Virus record (IMG/VR): IMGVR_UViG_3300035070_000745
Location: 1-34,381 of that record
Source: a virus
Length of the DNA: 34,381 nt
Strand: one strand, 5' to 3'
Shown here: in pieces, positions 26,184-33,376 of the stretch
Layout of the letters: each line of letters begins with the position of its first letter
Numbering within the stretch: position 1 is the first letter of the stretch
The notes under the pieces: model-generated
What the model saw: only the letters and a program-made list of their open reading frames with translations
What the model was told of the DNA's origin: nothing
The model's database searches: none
Program-made: the position numbers and the translations under genes

Positions 26184-28411
26184 CTAATTATTTCGCTTGT
26201 ATTGCCCTTATTACTATACCTTGCAAAGTTAATCTTTATTTTTGATACTTTTTTCTCAGTAAAATATAGATGCCTCTGCGTTGCCATTATAGCTAAACCT
26301 GAGCTAATAGACGCATCAAATTTAGTTCTGTTAGATATATCAAACTTTGCCCAATCCTCTAAGGTCCTTACGAATACGCAATCGCCCATCTCGTCCTCAG
26401 ACTTGAAGCCAATATGCTCTTCTATGTAAGACTCTATAGCAGAGGCGTGAGCCTGTTTTACGTCTTCACTTGAGTTAGGTATACCCCCAAGCTCTTTCTC
26501 TGTCTTAGAGAGCTTGTTAGCAGGCTTATCGGGTCTGTTCATACTGAAGCCCCTATACCCTCTATTCTTAAAATGATATAATAACCTCGGCTTGTTATTC
26601 TCACACAGGAGTGGCATACCATAAAACACACAAGCCATAAGTACATCCTCAAAGAATATCTCTGCCGTATCAGGTCTTGCTATATACTCTAAAAAGAACT
26701 GATTGCTTGGTGCATCTTCCATACTAAACTTAGTCTTTCCGTGTAGTGCCCCATTAGAACCACCGCCACCAACTACTCCCGATATGTCATAGCTATCACA
26801 TCCGAACGCACCCATATGCTCATTGCCCGGATACTTGACTCCATTCTTTTCTACTACCCTATTCTGTAAGTTCTTGCTTGGTGTCCACGATACATAGAAC
26901 CGTCCCCTCTTGTCAGGGTTGAATACTACCTCTGTATCCTTTATACCATTCTTCCAAGAGAAAGACCCACGAGTTACGTGATGCTCCATAATCAAGGAGT
27001 CGTTATACTCAACCTGCTGATATATCTTAGTTAGATTAAATATAGACTGCTTGCTCTCGTCTCTAAATGCGTGTGACTCTGTCCTTGGGAACTGTCTGTA
27101 AAACTCATTCAATGCATCAGGGTCGCTCTTTAAAGAGTCAACCTCACCCTTCCAATAGTCGATAGCACCCTGAGTTATCTCCTCACCATCAATCCCAAGT
27201 ACAGGCTCTTCAGGTGTCCTAAATACAGGCATACCATACCTATCTATAAAACCCTCCATATTCCACTCCATTGGAATAAACAAAGAGTATAGTCCACTCT
27301 TAGTCTGACCATTAGAGTTACGGTTTGTAACATCAGAGTCTCTATATAATTTCTTAAACTGCTCTCCACCTTTCTTTAGTGCATTCGAGGTAGACCCCAT
27401 CATACACTTACCAATAACCTTGCTACCTAATCGTAGACAGGTCTTAGTAACCCTCCAATTATTTAATATATTATTTGGCTTCAACCACTTACCACTCTCA
27501 TCGTGGACTAACAGCAATAGCTTCTCCCCATCATAGGAGTTATCATCTGTATTCTTCCAATCAATAGTGGTATCCAATCCGTACAACTCATCAGCAGTTG
27601 TGTCGTACATATTCTTTTTTGTAATCTTTGATGCAGGAATCCTAAATGCTAACTCAGTCTTAGGCTTATCCATACCATCCATAATAGGCTTAAAGAAAAA
27701 AGGTAGCCTGCTGTTTATTGGCACGACCTTATCCGTAAACATCTTCTTTGCATCGCCCCCTGTCTTGGATAGCATACCAACCCTCGCATCCTTTGCGAGT
27801 GTACCTGTATTCACACACTCAGATGAACTCATAAATGAGAAACCTGAACGTCTTATCTTTAGATAGTCTTGACCAAAGCTACGCTTGTCTGCCTTGCAAG
27901 CCTCCCAATGTAAGAAAAATAATCTATTAGCCTCTCTAAAGTCAGGGTATCCTACATCAATAGAAGCCCATTGCAAGTACATATAGTGTGAGCCTGTGAT
28001 ATACGTAGGGATACCATTTGACATAAACCACATCCCCTCTTCTCTTCTCTCAAACTCTTTCTCAATATAGTCCACCCATCTATCCTTAAACTCAGATGGC
28101 TTCTCATTCCATTGGAATATGGACTGTATCCTATTTAATTCTTTTGGTATATCTGCCCTCTCCCAATACTGCTCAGATTTTTTCTTATGTCTCTTGAAGC
28201 ATTCCTTCGGTTTAGCAGGTAGCCCTATTCTTAGACTCTGTATCTCGATGACATCTCCTAACGTGCCATCCTTTGATATTATAACTAAGTCATACTTACT
28301 GTCATACCCATACGTCCAAGTCTTAGCCTTGTTCTTATTTACAAGGACTGTCTTTGGTATATAGTCTTCTATAACCCTATGTAAGTTTCTATTTAGACCG
28401 TCTTTCTGCAA
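26180..28411 (-). CDS. terminase large subunit
   Basis: A 743-residue DNA-packaging motor protein. An ATPase half has a Walker A-like segment KIRRSGFSFMSSS at about 185-197 and a Walker B with D304-E305 (LLLLVHDESGKW). The C-terminal RNase H-like nuclease has G-C-D-S-Y-D (D539), E604 and a C-terminal acidic pair near D691 and D699. These are the markers of crAss-like terminases. The Walker A lacks the usual Lys before Ser/Thr. The only possible start near the upstream gene is a TTG at 28411, because a TGA lies in frame just upstream and the next Met is at 127. The gene overlaps the small-subunit-like gene by 23 bases. Confidence 0.9.
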   Translation of the reverse strand: MQKDGLNRNLHRVIEDYIPKTVLVNKNKAKTWTYGYDSKYDLVIISKDGTLGDVIEIQSLRIGLPAKPKECFKRHKKKSEQYWERADIPKELNRIQSIFQWNEKPSEFKDRWVDYIEKEFERREEGMWFMSNGIPTYITGSHYMYLQWASIDVGYPDFREANRLFFLHWEACKADKRSFGQDYLKIRRSGFSFMSSSECVNTGTLAKDARVGMLSKTGGDAKKMFTDKVVPINSRLPFFFKPIMDGMDKPKTELAFRIPASKITKKNMYDTTADELYGLDTTIDWKNTDDNSYDGEKLLLLVHDESGKWLKPNNILNNWRVTKTCLRLGSKVIGKCMMGSTSNALKKGGEQFKKLYRDSDVTNRNSNGQTKSGLYSLFIPMEWNMEGFIDRYGMPVFRTPEEPVLGIDGEEITQGAIDYWKGEVDSLKSDPDALNEFYRQFPRTESHAFRDESKQSIFNLTKIYQQVEYNDSLIMEHHVTRGSFSWKNGIKDTEVVFNPDKRGRFYVSWTPSKNLQNRVVEKNGVKYPGNEHMGAFGCDSYDISGVVGGGGSNGALHGKTKFSMEDAPSNQFFLEYIARPDTAEIFFEDVLMACVFYGMPLLCENNKPRLLYHFKNRGYRGFSMNRPDKPANKLSKTEKELGGIPNSSEDVKQAHASAIESYIEEHIGFKSEDEMGDCVFVRTLEDWAKFDISNRTKFDASISSGLAIMATQRHLYFTEKKVSKIKINFARYSNKGNTSEIIR

Positions 28412-28670
28412 ATCCCTGTTTTGTATCTGTCTTCTTAGGACCGTTCTTCAAAGACTCTAACGCCTCCTTCTCAGCTTCAATCCTATTCAATATCTCAAAC
28501 GCATCGAATATAGCTAACTTCTTTGTAGCTGCTGCGTTCTTTAATCTGTCAGCAGAGATATCATCCTCCGGGTCGTGTTTTATAATAGCCTCCTTGGAAA
28601 CCTTTATTAACTGCTCTACTGCCTTATATCCTGCTTCTATTATTTTTAATTTTATATCCTTTGAATCCAA
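28389..28670 (-). CDS. terminase small subunit candidate
   Basis: A 93-residue, fully helical protein directly before the large terminase, with a 23-base overlap. It has a helical N-terminus (KLKIIEAGYKAVEQLI), a central AADRLKN-like stretch and a long coiled helix (IFDAFEILNRIEAEKEALES), and a basic tail. A position immediately upstream of TerL and a helical oligomer-like nature suggest a TerS role, but no helix-turn-helix signature is certain. It has no internal Met, so its start is the TTG at 28670 (a TGA lies in frame upstream); a weaker start than the usual ATG. Confidence 0.55.
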   Translation of the reverse strand: MDSKDIKLKIIEAGYKAVEQLIKVSKEAIIKHDPEDDISADRLKNAAATKKLAIFDAFEILNRIEAEKEALESLKNGPKKTDTKQGFAERRSK

Positions 28671-28686
28671 TGCTTTATGATTTGAT

Positions 28687-29250
28687 TTATAGTTTCATTG
28701 TTATCTGATGGTCATACATCCTGTATAGCTTCTCGCCATCAATGTCAAACTCATACTCGCTCTCAGGCTTGAAGGATATCCTATCTCCATTATTAACACC
28801 CTTGCTAATCAGGTAGTCGTTGGATATCTTTACTAATCCTACAAGTGGCTCCTCCGAAAATGGTTTATATATATAGGACTCTGTTGCAGGTACAGGCTTT
28901 ACAAAACAATACCTATCATAAGAGTACCAAGTCTCATCTTTTTTATATGCGTAGAACTGCTCTAATTCTACAAAGAATAGGTCATCTTGAAAATAGCTCT
29001 TGCCACTCTTACGCCTCCCTCTCATATCGTTATAGAACTTGAATACGTTGTGGTGTACAAGTAGTGTATCTCCCTTGGAGATTTTTCCATTATATCCAAC
29101 AGGAGTCTCAATTACCTCAGCAAACCTATTAGAGAACTTGTGGTCCTCTTCTGATGTGCTTACAATAAACTCTATGCCACCAATATCTTTGGTGTTGTTA
29201 TATCTCTTGTTGTTTAATGGTTTTACAATAAATGAATGGGGTGACCTCAT
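28687..29250 (-). CDS. tandem GroES-like co-chaperonin protein
   Basis: A 187-residue protein that reads as two GroES-type (Cpn10) domains. The first (about 7-104) has F-I-V-K-P-L at 7-12, a glycine-rich loop region (K-D-I-G-G-I-E-F at 21-28), then F-A-E-V-I-E and G-D-T-L-L-V (60-65). The second (about 113-187) opens with C-F-V-K-P-V (115-120), then G-L-V-K-I-S-N-D, G-D-R-I-S-F (155-160) and D-G-E-K-L-Y-R-M (171-178), the strand and turn order seen near the end of GroES. Phage co-chaperonins (T4 gp31 and others) help host GroEL fold the capsid protein. Its location just before the packaging and capsid genes fits. The domain call is by eye. Confidence 0.55.
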   Translation of the reverse strand: MRSPHSFIVKPLNNKRYNNTKDIGGIEFIVSTSEEDHKFSNRFAEVIETPVGYNGKISKGDTLLVHHNVFKFYNDMRGRRKSGKSYFQDDLFFVELEQFYAYKKDETWYSYDRYCFVKPVPATESYIYKPFSEEPLVGLVKISNDYLISKGVNNGDRISFKPESEYEFDIDGEKLYRMYDHQITMKL

Positions 29251-29484
29251 TTAAAATTCTATGTTATACTCTATAGACACAGGCATAGTTGAAGTAAACT
29301 CTTTCCAAAGTATTACCGCCTCACTATCATCCTCAATCCATATTTTAATTGAATTACTATTATTGTCGTACATTATTAGATGGATGGTATATGCACCCCT
29401 ACCCACAGCCTGCCCTACTATGTAGTGCATAGCCCCGGATTTATAATCGGGTCCTATAGATATCTTCCTAATAATGCCTGACAT
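29251..29484 (-). CDS. conserved small phage protein
   Basis: A 77-residue beta-rich protein with the pattern I-S-I-G-P-D-Y-K, M-H-Y-I-V-G-Q, then I-W-I-E, W-K-E-F and S-I-E-Y-N at the end. I associate this pattern with small proteins lying in structural regions of Bacteroidetes phages, with no known function. Its stop is followed at once by the GroES-like gene's ATG (1 base), and it is coupled to the head-fibre-like gene by an overlap. Confidence 0.65.
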   Translation of the reverse strand: MSGIIRKISIGPDYKSGAMHYIVGQAVGRGAYTIHLIMYDNNSNSIKIWIEDDSEAVILWKEFTSTMPVSIEYNIEF

Positions 29485-30086
29485 TATTTTACTTTTAGTA
29501 TGTTTATCGCAAAGTTGGGAGTGATAGTAAAAAAACCATCTGTATCAGTAGAAGATACTAAAGACCCTTCATTAAAAAATCCACTATCTCTTGCCATTCT
29601 AAAGTTTAGAACCTGACCTGCTGTTACAACAATAGGAACAGTCCTCTCATATGGAAGCTTGTCTCCTGCATCCTTAATACCTACACACTGACTTGCTCCC
29701 TCTTGAACTCCATCAATAAAAGTACCAAAGTGAACTAATGCAGTAGCTCCTCCATTAGCTCTTCCAAAACACCCTTGTGCTATTAGCAAGTATGTACCTG
29801 CTTGGTTAAATGTAATATTACCTGATGCATCCAACATAACAGGGTCAGATACCGTGCCTTGTGCTCCACCGATAACTATCTGATACAATGAGTTTGTTGT
29901 AGATGGTCCTTGAGATACTGCAAGGTCTTCAGCAGATAAAACATTTGTAAGAGGGATTGCTCCTAAACTTAATATGTCTTGTATAGTAAAGTTCTTTGTT
30001 GCGTTGTTATTATCTACGTCAGTACCTATAACCTTATCGGTTAATGATGGTGCTGTGGCTTGTGCGTAATTTGCTATGTATCCCAT
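29484..30086 (-). CDS. head fibre-like protein with TNF/C1q-type jelly-roll domain
   Basis: A 200-residue protein. The N-terminal 40 residues (Y-A-N-Y-A-Q-A-T-like: YIANYAQATAPSLTDKVIGT, then KNFTIQDI) resemble the anchor segment at the start of head fibre or decoration proteins of Bacteroidetes phages. Residues about 85-200 are ten or so short strands with F-N-Q-A-G-T-Y-L-L, typical of TNF/C1q-like jelly-roll domains used for trimeric adhesion. It is likely a capsid decoration or accessory fibre that binds the cell surface or glycans. The fold assignment is from pattern recognition. Confidence 0.6.
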   Translation of the reverse strand: MGYIANYAQATAPSLTDKVIGTDVDNNNATKNFTIQDILSLGAIPLTNVLSAEDLAVSQGPSTTNSLYQIVIGGAQGTVSDPVMLDASGNITFNQAGTYLLIAQGCFGRANGGATALVHFGTFIDGVQEGASQCVGIKDAGDKLPYERTVPIVVTAGQVLNFRMARDSGFFNEGSLVSSTDTDGFFTITPNFAINILKVK

Positions 30087-30090
30087 TTGC

Positions 30091-30330
30091 TTATTTGTCT
30101 TTTTTCTTTTCTATATGCCCTGTCTGAACATTAATCCTTATAGAGTCTCCGCCACCATACTTATCAGCCATCTCTGCCTCTATCTTGGTGTACTCCTCTT
30201 TTATCTTATCAATCTCGTTGATGATTGACCTCTTTGCTAACTCAGCATCAGCCAACTGCATCTTTGATTGATTAAATGCATTGAGCATACCTTGTACTCT
30301 CTCTAATTCTTTCTTACTTAATTTTGCCAT
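30091..30330 (-). CDS. small coiled-coil phage protein
   Basis: A 79-residue helical protein (residues 1-60 form a heptad-like coiled coil, K-S-K-M-Q-L-A-D-A-E) ending in a short Y-G-G-G-D-S-I-R-I-N-V-Q-T-G segment and a Lys-rich tail. Similar small proteins occur in phage structural regions but I know no function. A TATCTTTG promoter box lies 18 bases before the ATG, and the gene leads into the head-fibre-like gene 4 bases on. Confidence 0.6.
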   Translation of the reverse strand: MAKLSKKELERVQGMLNAFNQSKMQLADAELAKRSIINEIDKIKEEYTKIEAEMADKYGGGDSIRINVQTGHIEKKKDK

Positions 30331-30348
30331 TTGATTTTATTTATACTA

Positions 30349-30356
30349 CAAAGATA
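30349..30356 (-). promoter_or_regulatory. Bacteroidetes-type -7 promoter box before head-fibre group
   Basis: TATCTTTG on the - strand, 18 bases before the ATG at 30330, in a 51-base AT-rich gap. Same octamer and nearly the same spacing as the box at 20180. No clear -33 TTTG is visible. Confidence 0.55.
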
Positions 30357-30381
30357 GCATATTTATATGAAATGTGTTTTT

Positions 30382-30609
30382 TTATACAGGCGTAGGCTTA
30401 GGAACAAATTCCTGAAGAGTAAAATACAGGCTTACATCTGCAAACATATCTTCAAGTATATCCTTTATAGCATTAAATTCTATAATAGATATATAAACAT
30501 CTCCTATAATATCCTGCACCGGATTTAATATTAAATCTCCTGTGTATTCAGTTTCGATTTCTACCCAAGTTTTTAAGTTGAGGTCGTTATGTATTCTATA
30601 TGCTTCCAT
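30382..30609 (-). CDS. small hypothetical protein
   Basis: A 75-residue acidic protein with mixed strand and helix character and no recognisable motif. It lies 6 bases after the adhesin-like gene and ends before the promoter gap. It may belong functionally to the adhesin or lysis group, but this is only context. Confidence 0.5.
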   Translation of the reverse strand: MEAYRIHNDLNLKTWVEIETEYTGDLILNPVQDIIGDVYISIIEFNAIKDILEDMFADVSLYFTLQEFVPKPTPV

Positions 30610-30615
30610 TTTTTT

Positions 30616-31500
30616 TTACCAAGTTTTCTTTCCTAATTCATTCATAAAGTCATCTACAATAGTACTCCAAATAGGAACCATTGTTGGATTAAGACCTGAG
30701 AAATAATGCCCAAACATCATTGTATTTGAAGCCTGTGCAAATATATTACCATTAACATTTACACCTCCAAAGGGTAGCACTAATTGGCTTAAAGCACTTG
30801 GACGAAAGTTTGTACTGTTTATTGATTCCAATACTCCGTTATGATAATTCTCCCCTGCTGATGGAGTTGTAAACAAATTAATCCAAGTATGCCCTTGATT
30901 ATCATCATTACCTCCACCGCCTACTGCATTATCTAAACACCAACTACGCCCAAAAGACGATACACCTACTCCCATTCTTCTCCACAAGTTTCCTTCAAAT
31001 CCACTGTTTGTAGAATAATTTCCAAAGTCCCATCTCGAAGTGCTATCTCTCAAGACATTACCTACACAGGCACTTGAAGAGTCTAACCCTGCAAAATTGT
31101 CTGCAATTATATTGGAGTTTATGTATCCATTTACCCCATTGGTAGTAACCCCGTCATAGTTCGCTGTACAGCCACCAACGTATGTTTGCTGTAGTGCAGT
31201 GCTTGATGGGTCCATAAGATTATACTTCTTAGTACCTAATGTGTCTCCGAGCATTGGAGATATTTGTAATCCTTGAGCCTGATTAAATATCTCAGCGTCC
31301 CCAAAGTTTCCATACGCAGGGTCTTCTCCTTTTATTCTTTTGCAAAAATTATCAATAGACTCTGCCTCTACGTTAGTTAGAGTATACCCCTCAACAGAAG
31401 CAAGCTCATTTGCATATGCGAGAGCAAGTGCATCTGTTATTATATATCCTCCGCCTCCGGGATATCTGTTACTTGTTGTTATGGATATTGAGTTTATCAT
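30616..31500 (-). CDS. adhesin-like protein (possible receptor binding)
   Basis: A 294-residue Gly/Asn/Ser/Thr-rich protein whose C-terminal part has F-G-G-V-N-V-N-G and an IWSTIVDDFMNELG ending, the type of ending seen in phage surface proteins with concanavalin/laminin-G-like folds (S...L...Y-x-x-x-x-x-F-x-x-x-L-G). The N-terminal 60 residues are different and helical-beta mixed. Few Lys and many aromatic residues in strands suggest an extracellular binding domain. It follows the holin-like gene by 3 bases. Likely a host-recognition or head-decoration protein; it could also be a capsule-binding fibre. Fold and role are inferred. Confidence 0.5.
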   Translation of the reverse strand: MINSISITTSNRYPGGGGYIITDALALAYANELASVEGYTLTNVEAESIDNFCKRIKGEDPAYGNFGDAEIFNQAQGLQISPMLGDTLGTKKYNLMDPSSTALQQTYVGGCTANYDGVTTNGVNGYINSNIIADNFAGLDSSSACVGNVLRDSTSRWDFGNYSTNSGFEGNLWRRMGVGVSSFGRSWCLDNAVGGGGNDDNQGHTWINLFTTPSAGENYHNGVLESINSTNFRPSALSQLVLPFGGVNVNGNIFAQASNTMMFGHYFSGLNPTMVPIWSTIVDDFMNELGKKTW

Positions 31501-31503
31501 ATA

Positions 31504-31896
31504 TTATTTCTTTGTGGCGTACGACTTCATCATCTTCTCGCCTGTCCTACCAATTACATATCCACCAATCCCGAGCTGCAATAAATTCCAAAACTCATTC
31601 TCAAGTGGTGGAATAGGTAGCTCCAATACAGGTGCTAAAAATTTTACATAGATAACTATAAACCCAAACGCTAACATAAGTATTGGTCTCCAACTTCTCT
31701 GTAGCCAATTACCCTTAGCCTCTGTTACAATTATCTCAGTCTGCAACTGCTGTAACTCAATTTGCTTCTTTACAAGAATCTCCTTGATTACATTCTGTGC
31801 CTTTATCTTCTCTTCCTTAGAGGTGAATAGCTTATCCAATCCGCCAAGTAAGTCTGTTACTACACTACCTCCAAACCAATCAAATATCTTCTTCAT
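31504..31896 (-). CDS. holin, GTA_holin_3TM-like
   Basis: A 130-residue protein with a helical, charged N-terminal region (residues 25-60), an N-W-L-Q-R-S-W-R-P motif at 63-71, then a hydrophobic helix at about 71-89 and a second at about 103-116, followed by a Lys-rich end. The W-x-x-R-S-W-R-P-I-L segment before the first long helix is characteristic of the GTA_holin_3TM group (PF11351). Such proteins form the membrane lesion that lets the endolysin act. It sits next to the amidase, whose stop overlaps its start by 1 base (TAATG type), a typical lysis pair. The membrane topology is inferred. Confidence 0.75.
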   Translation of the reverse strand: MKKIFDWFGGSVVTDLLGGLDKLFTSKEEKIKAQNVIKEILVKKQIELQQLQTEIIVTEAKGNWLQRSWRPILMLAFGFIVIYVKFLAPVLELPIPPLENEFWNLLQLGIGGYVIGRTGEKMMKSYATKK

Positions 31897-32297
31897 TAAT
31901 TATATTCCTCCGTTGCATCAAAACTTGGACACGCCTTGGGAGAAAAATCCCTATGACCGTGAACCTTAGATTCAGGATGCTGAATCTTTAATACCGTTAG
32001 TAGCGTCTCCAAACTTTCTTTTTGCTCATCAGTTCTCGTGTCTTTAGGAGTCTTACCATCCTGCTCAACACCACCAATGTAGCATATTCCTAAACTATTT
32101 CCATTATGACCCCTACAATGAGCACCGGGGATATTATCCTCCCTGCCCTTTGCTATCGTTCCGTCAAGACTAATGATATAGTGGTAGCCAATATCAGACC
32201 ATCCTTTAGCCTTATGCCAACCTCTTATATCGTCAGCACTAATGTCCTGACCCTCTCTTGTTGCGGAACAATGGATTATAATCTCTCTAATTATCAT
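31896..32297 (-). CDS. N-acetylmuramoyl-L-alanine amidase (T7 lysozyme type endolysin)
   Basis: A 133-residue zinc amidase of the Amidase_2/PGRP family. Alignable T7 lysozyme residues are all present: H9 in I-I-H-C-S-A-T, Y38 in G-Y-H, H60 in G-A-H, H115 in H-G-H-R-D, K121 and C123 in P-K-A-C-P-S-F-D (H115-C123 spacing of 8 equals H122-C130 of T7). It cleaves the amide bond between MurNAc and L-alanine in peptidoglycan. It lacks a signal peptide, so it needs the holin to reach the wall. Its ATG lies in the last codons of the two-helix membrane gene. The N-terminus is shorter than T7's because the RNA polymerase-binding extension is missing. Confidence 0.92.
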   Translation of the reverse strand: MIIREIIIHCSATREGQDISADDIRGWHKAKGWSDIGYHYIISLDGTIAKGREDNIPGAHCRGHNGNSLGICYIGGVEQDGKTPKDTRTDEQKESLETLLTVLKIQHPESKVHGHRDFSPKACPSFDATEEYN

Positions 32298-32457
32298 TAT
32301 TCTTTGTCTTACTCGTAATCCACCACTTGTATATGGTGTATCCTATTGATACTAAAAGTAATAATATCTTTAATGATGTCTCAAGGGTTGATAGAGATAT
32401 CACAAACGCACTACCATTAAGCAAAAACAACTTCATATCTGATACCCACCCATTCAT
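32287..32457 (-). CDS. 56-residue two-helix membrane protein, lysis region
   Basis: A frame with ATG at 32457 and TAG at 32287-32289. It encodes a 56-residue protein with hydrophobic segments at about 9-26 (LFLLNGSAFVISLS) and 30-46 (KILLLLVSIGYTIYKWW), and a basic C-terminus. It overlaps the amidase ATG by 11 bases, 3 bases after the preceding small gene. The size, two hydrophobic spans and position directly before the endolysin suggest a second holin or an antiholin-like protein; the 130-residue protein after the amidase is the stronger holin candidate. Function not proven. Confidence 0.6.
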   Translation of the reverse strand: MNGWVSDMKLFLLNGSAFVISLSTLETSLKILLLLVSIGYTIYKWWITSKTKNNDN

Positions 32458-32459
32458 AA

Positions 32460-32588
32460 TTATTTTACTTTAATCTTTAACTTCACATCACTATTAGTTG
32501 CAGTAGAGACATACTTTCTCTTAGCATCACCATAGTGATTTATTACGGACATATGCCCTGCAAATATAACCACACTCTTATTTACCAT
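32460..32588 (-). CDS. 42-residue conserved small protein
   Basis: ATG at 32588 lies within the last codons of the spike-like gene (TTATGGTAA context), stop TAA at 32460-32462. The protein starts MVNKSVVIFAGHMSVINHYG, with basic residues and a Thr/Ser stretch, then K-I-K-V-K. It is tightly coupled on both sides (7-base overlap before, 2 bases after). I know no function. Strong coding context is the main support. Confidence 0.55.
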   Translation of the reverse strand: MVNKSVVIFAGHMSVINHYGDAKRKYVSTATNSDVKLKIKVK

Positions 32589-33067
32589 AAGGCTACAACA
32601 CTCGCTGCTGCCGTTCCTGTAGAAAGAACCTTATTAACTTGAACAGGGAAGAATCCAACAGGCACTCCTACGAATAATACCTCATTTCCTGCTGCCGTAA
32701 TAACTTTCAAATCTCCCGACACTCCTACATATAGAACACATCCGTTGCCTGCTTTTAGTAGGTCAAGTTGTTGGGTGTATAGAACATAAGCCTCTCCTGC
32801 TGCCGTAAAGATATCAGCGTTCAATGTCAACTGACTCGTAGAGACAACTACCGTTACCGTTGCAGATTCACCTGAGCTTGTATTCAATACAATGTCTCCA
32901 ACACTTACGTCTGCGAATGGTGCTGTGTTATCTTCTAACGTGAATGGACTAGCAATGGGTGATGTGTGAGTCCCTGTAATAGTCTGTGCTGCCGGATTAG
33001 GTATATTAGCGTTGTCGCTTTTATATATCGCTATCGCTGTGCTTGCTTGTAATTTTTCGTATGCCAT
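32582..33067 (-). CDS. head spike / decoration-like protein
   Basis: A 161-residue beta-rich protein. The C-terminal 60 residues contain L-Y-V-G-V-S-G-D, a V-P-V-G-F-F-P-V-Q-V segment and S-T-G-T-A-A-A-S-V-V-A-L-W at the end. This order (LYVG..GD, V.F..VP.G...PVxV..V..TGT....VAL) is that of head spike-base proteins such as the gene-transfer-agent Rcc01079 group. The N-terminal half has a beta module (VSVGDIVLN...TSQLTL) shared with other structural proteins of this window. Likely a capsid-surface protein. It starts 9 bases after the C-G-C small protein stops. Confidence 0.6.
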   Translation of the reverse strand: MAYEKLQASTAIAIYKSDNANIPNPAAQTITGTHTSPIASPFTLEDNTAPFADVSVGDIVLNTSSGESATVTVVVSTSQLTLNADIFTAAGEAYVLYTQQLDLLKAGNGCVLYVGVSGDLKVITAAGNEVLFVGVPVGFFPVQVNKVLSTGTAAASVVALW

Positions 33068-33076
33068 TTTTACTTT

Positions 33077-33232
33077 TTATTTTTTATAAGGGAATACCTT
33101 ATTTAGTTTTTTCTTTCTTGCTTCGCAGCCACAGCTTTTACCTGTAGCCTTTGATATTTTTTCTACCATTGTCTTTACTCCGGTAGCCTTGGTTAATTTT
33201 TCGACTGTGTCTCCTAATCCTTTTGATTTCAT
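33077..33232 (-). CDS. 51-residue Cys-Gly-Cys small protein
   Basis: ATG at 33232, TAA at 33077-33079. A basic, helical 51-residue protein with two T-K-A-T-G or S-K-A-T-G segments (residues 14-18 and 27-31), then K-S-C-G-C-E and a short V-F-P-Y end. Proteins of this layout occur near phage structural genes of this kind; the function is unknown. It begins 6 bases after the preceding gene stops. Confidence 0.65.
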   Translation of the reverse strand: MKSKGLGDTVEKLTKATGVKTMVEKISKATGKSCGCEARKKKLNKVFPYKK

Positions 33233-33238
33233 TTTAAT

Positions 33239-33376
33239 TTACTTACAGGTACAATTTTTATTTGGACACTTCTCTACACTAAACATTAGCTTAGATACGA
33301 GCTTATTCCATTTGCATTGAAACTTACACCACAATGCTTGAATCCACAAGCCTAACTTTACAAAGAATTTCCCCAT
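33239..33376 (-). CDS. 45-residue Cys-containing small protein
   Basis: ATG at 33376 shares its A with the upstream TAA (TAATG), stop TAA at 33239-33241. The protein is basic, begins MGKFFVKLGLWIQALWCK, and has C17, C21, C37, C42 and C44, with C-P-N-K-N-C-T-C near the end. The four or five Cys could bind a metal such as zinc. No similar protein is known to me. The stop-start overlap supports translation. Confidence 0.55.
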   Translation of the reverse strand: MGKFFVKLGLWIQALWCKFQCKWNKLVSKLMFSVEKCPNKNCTCK

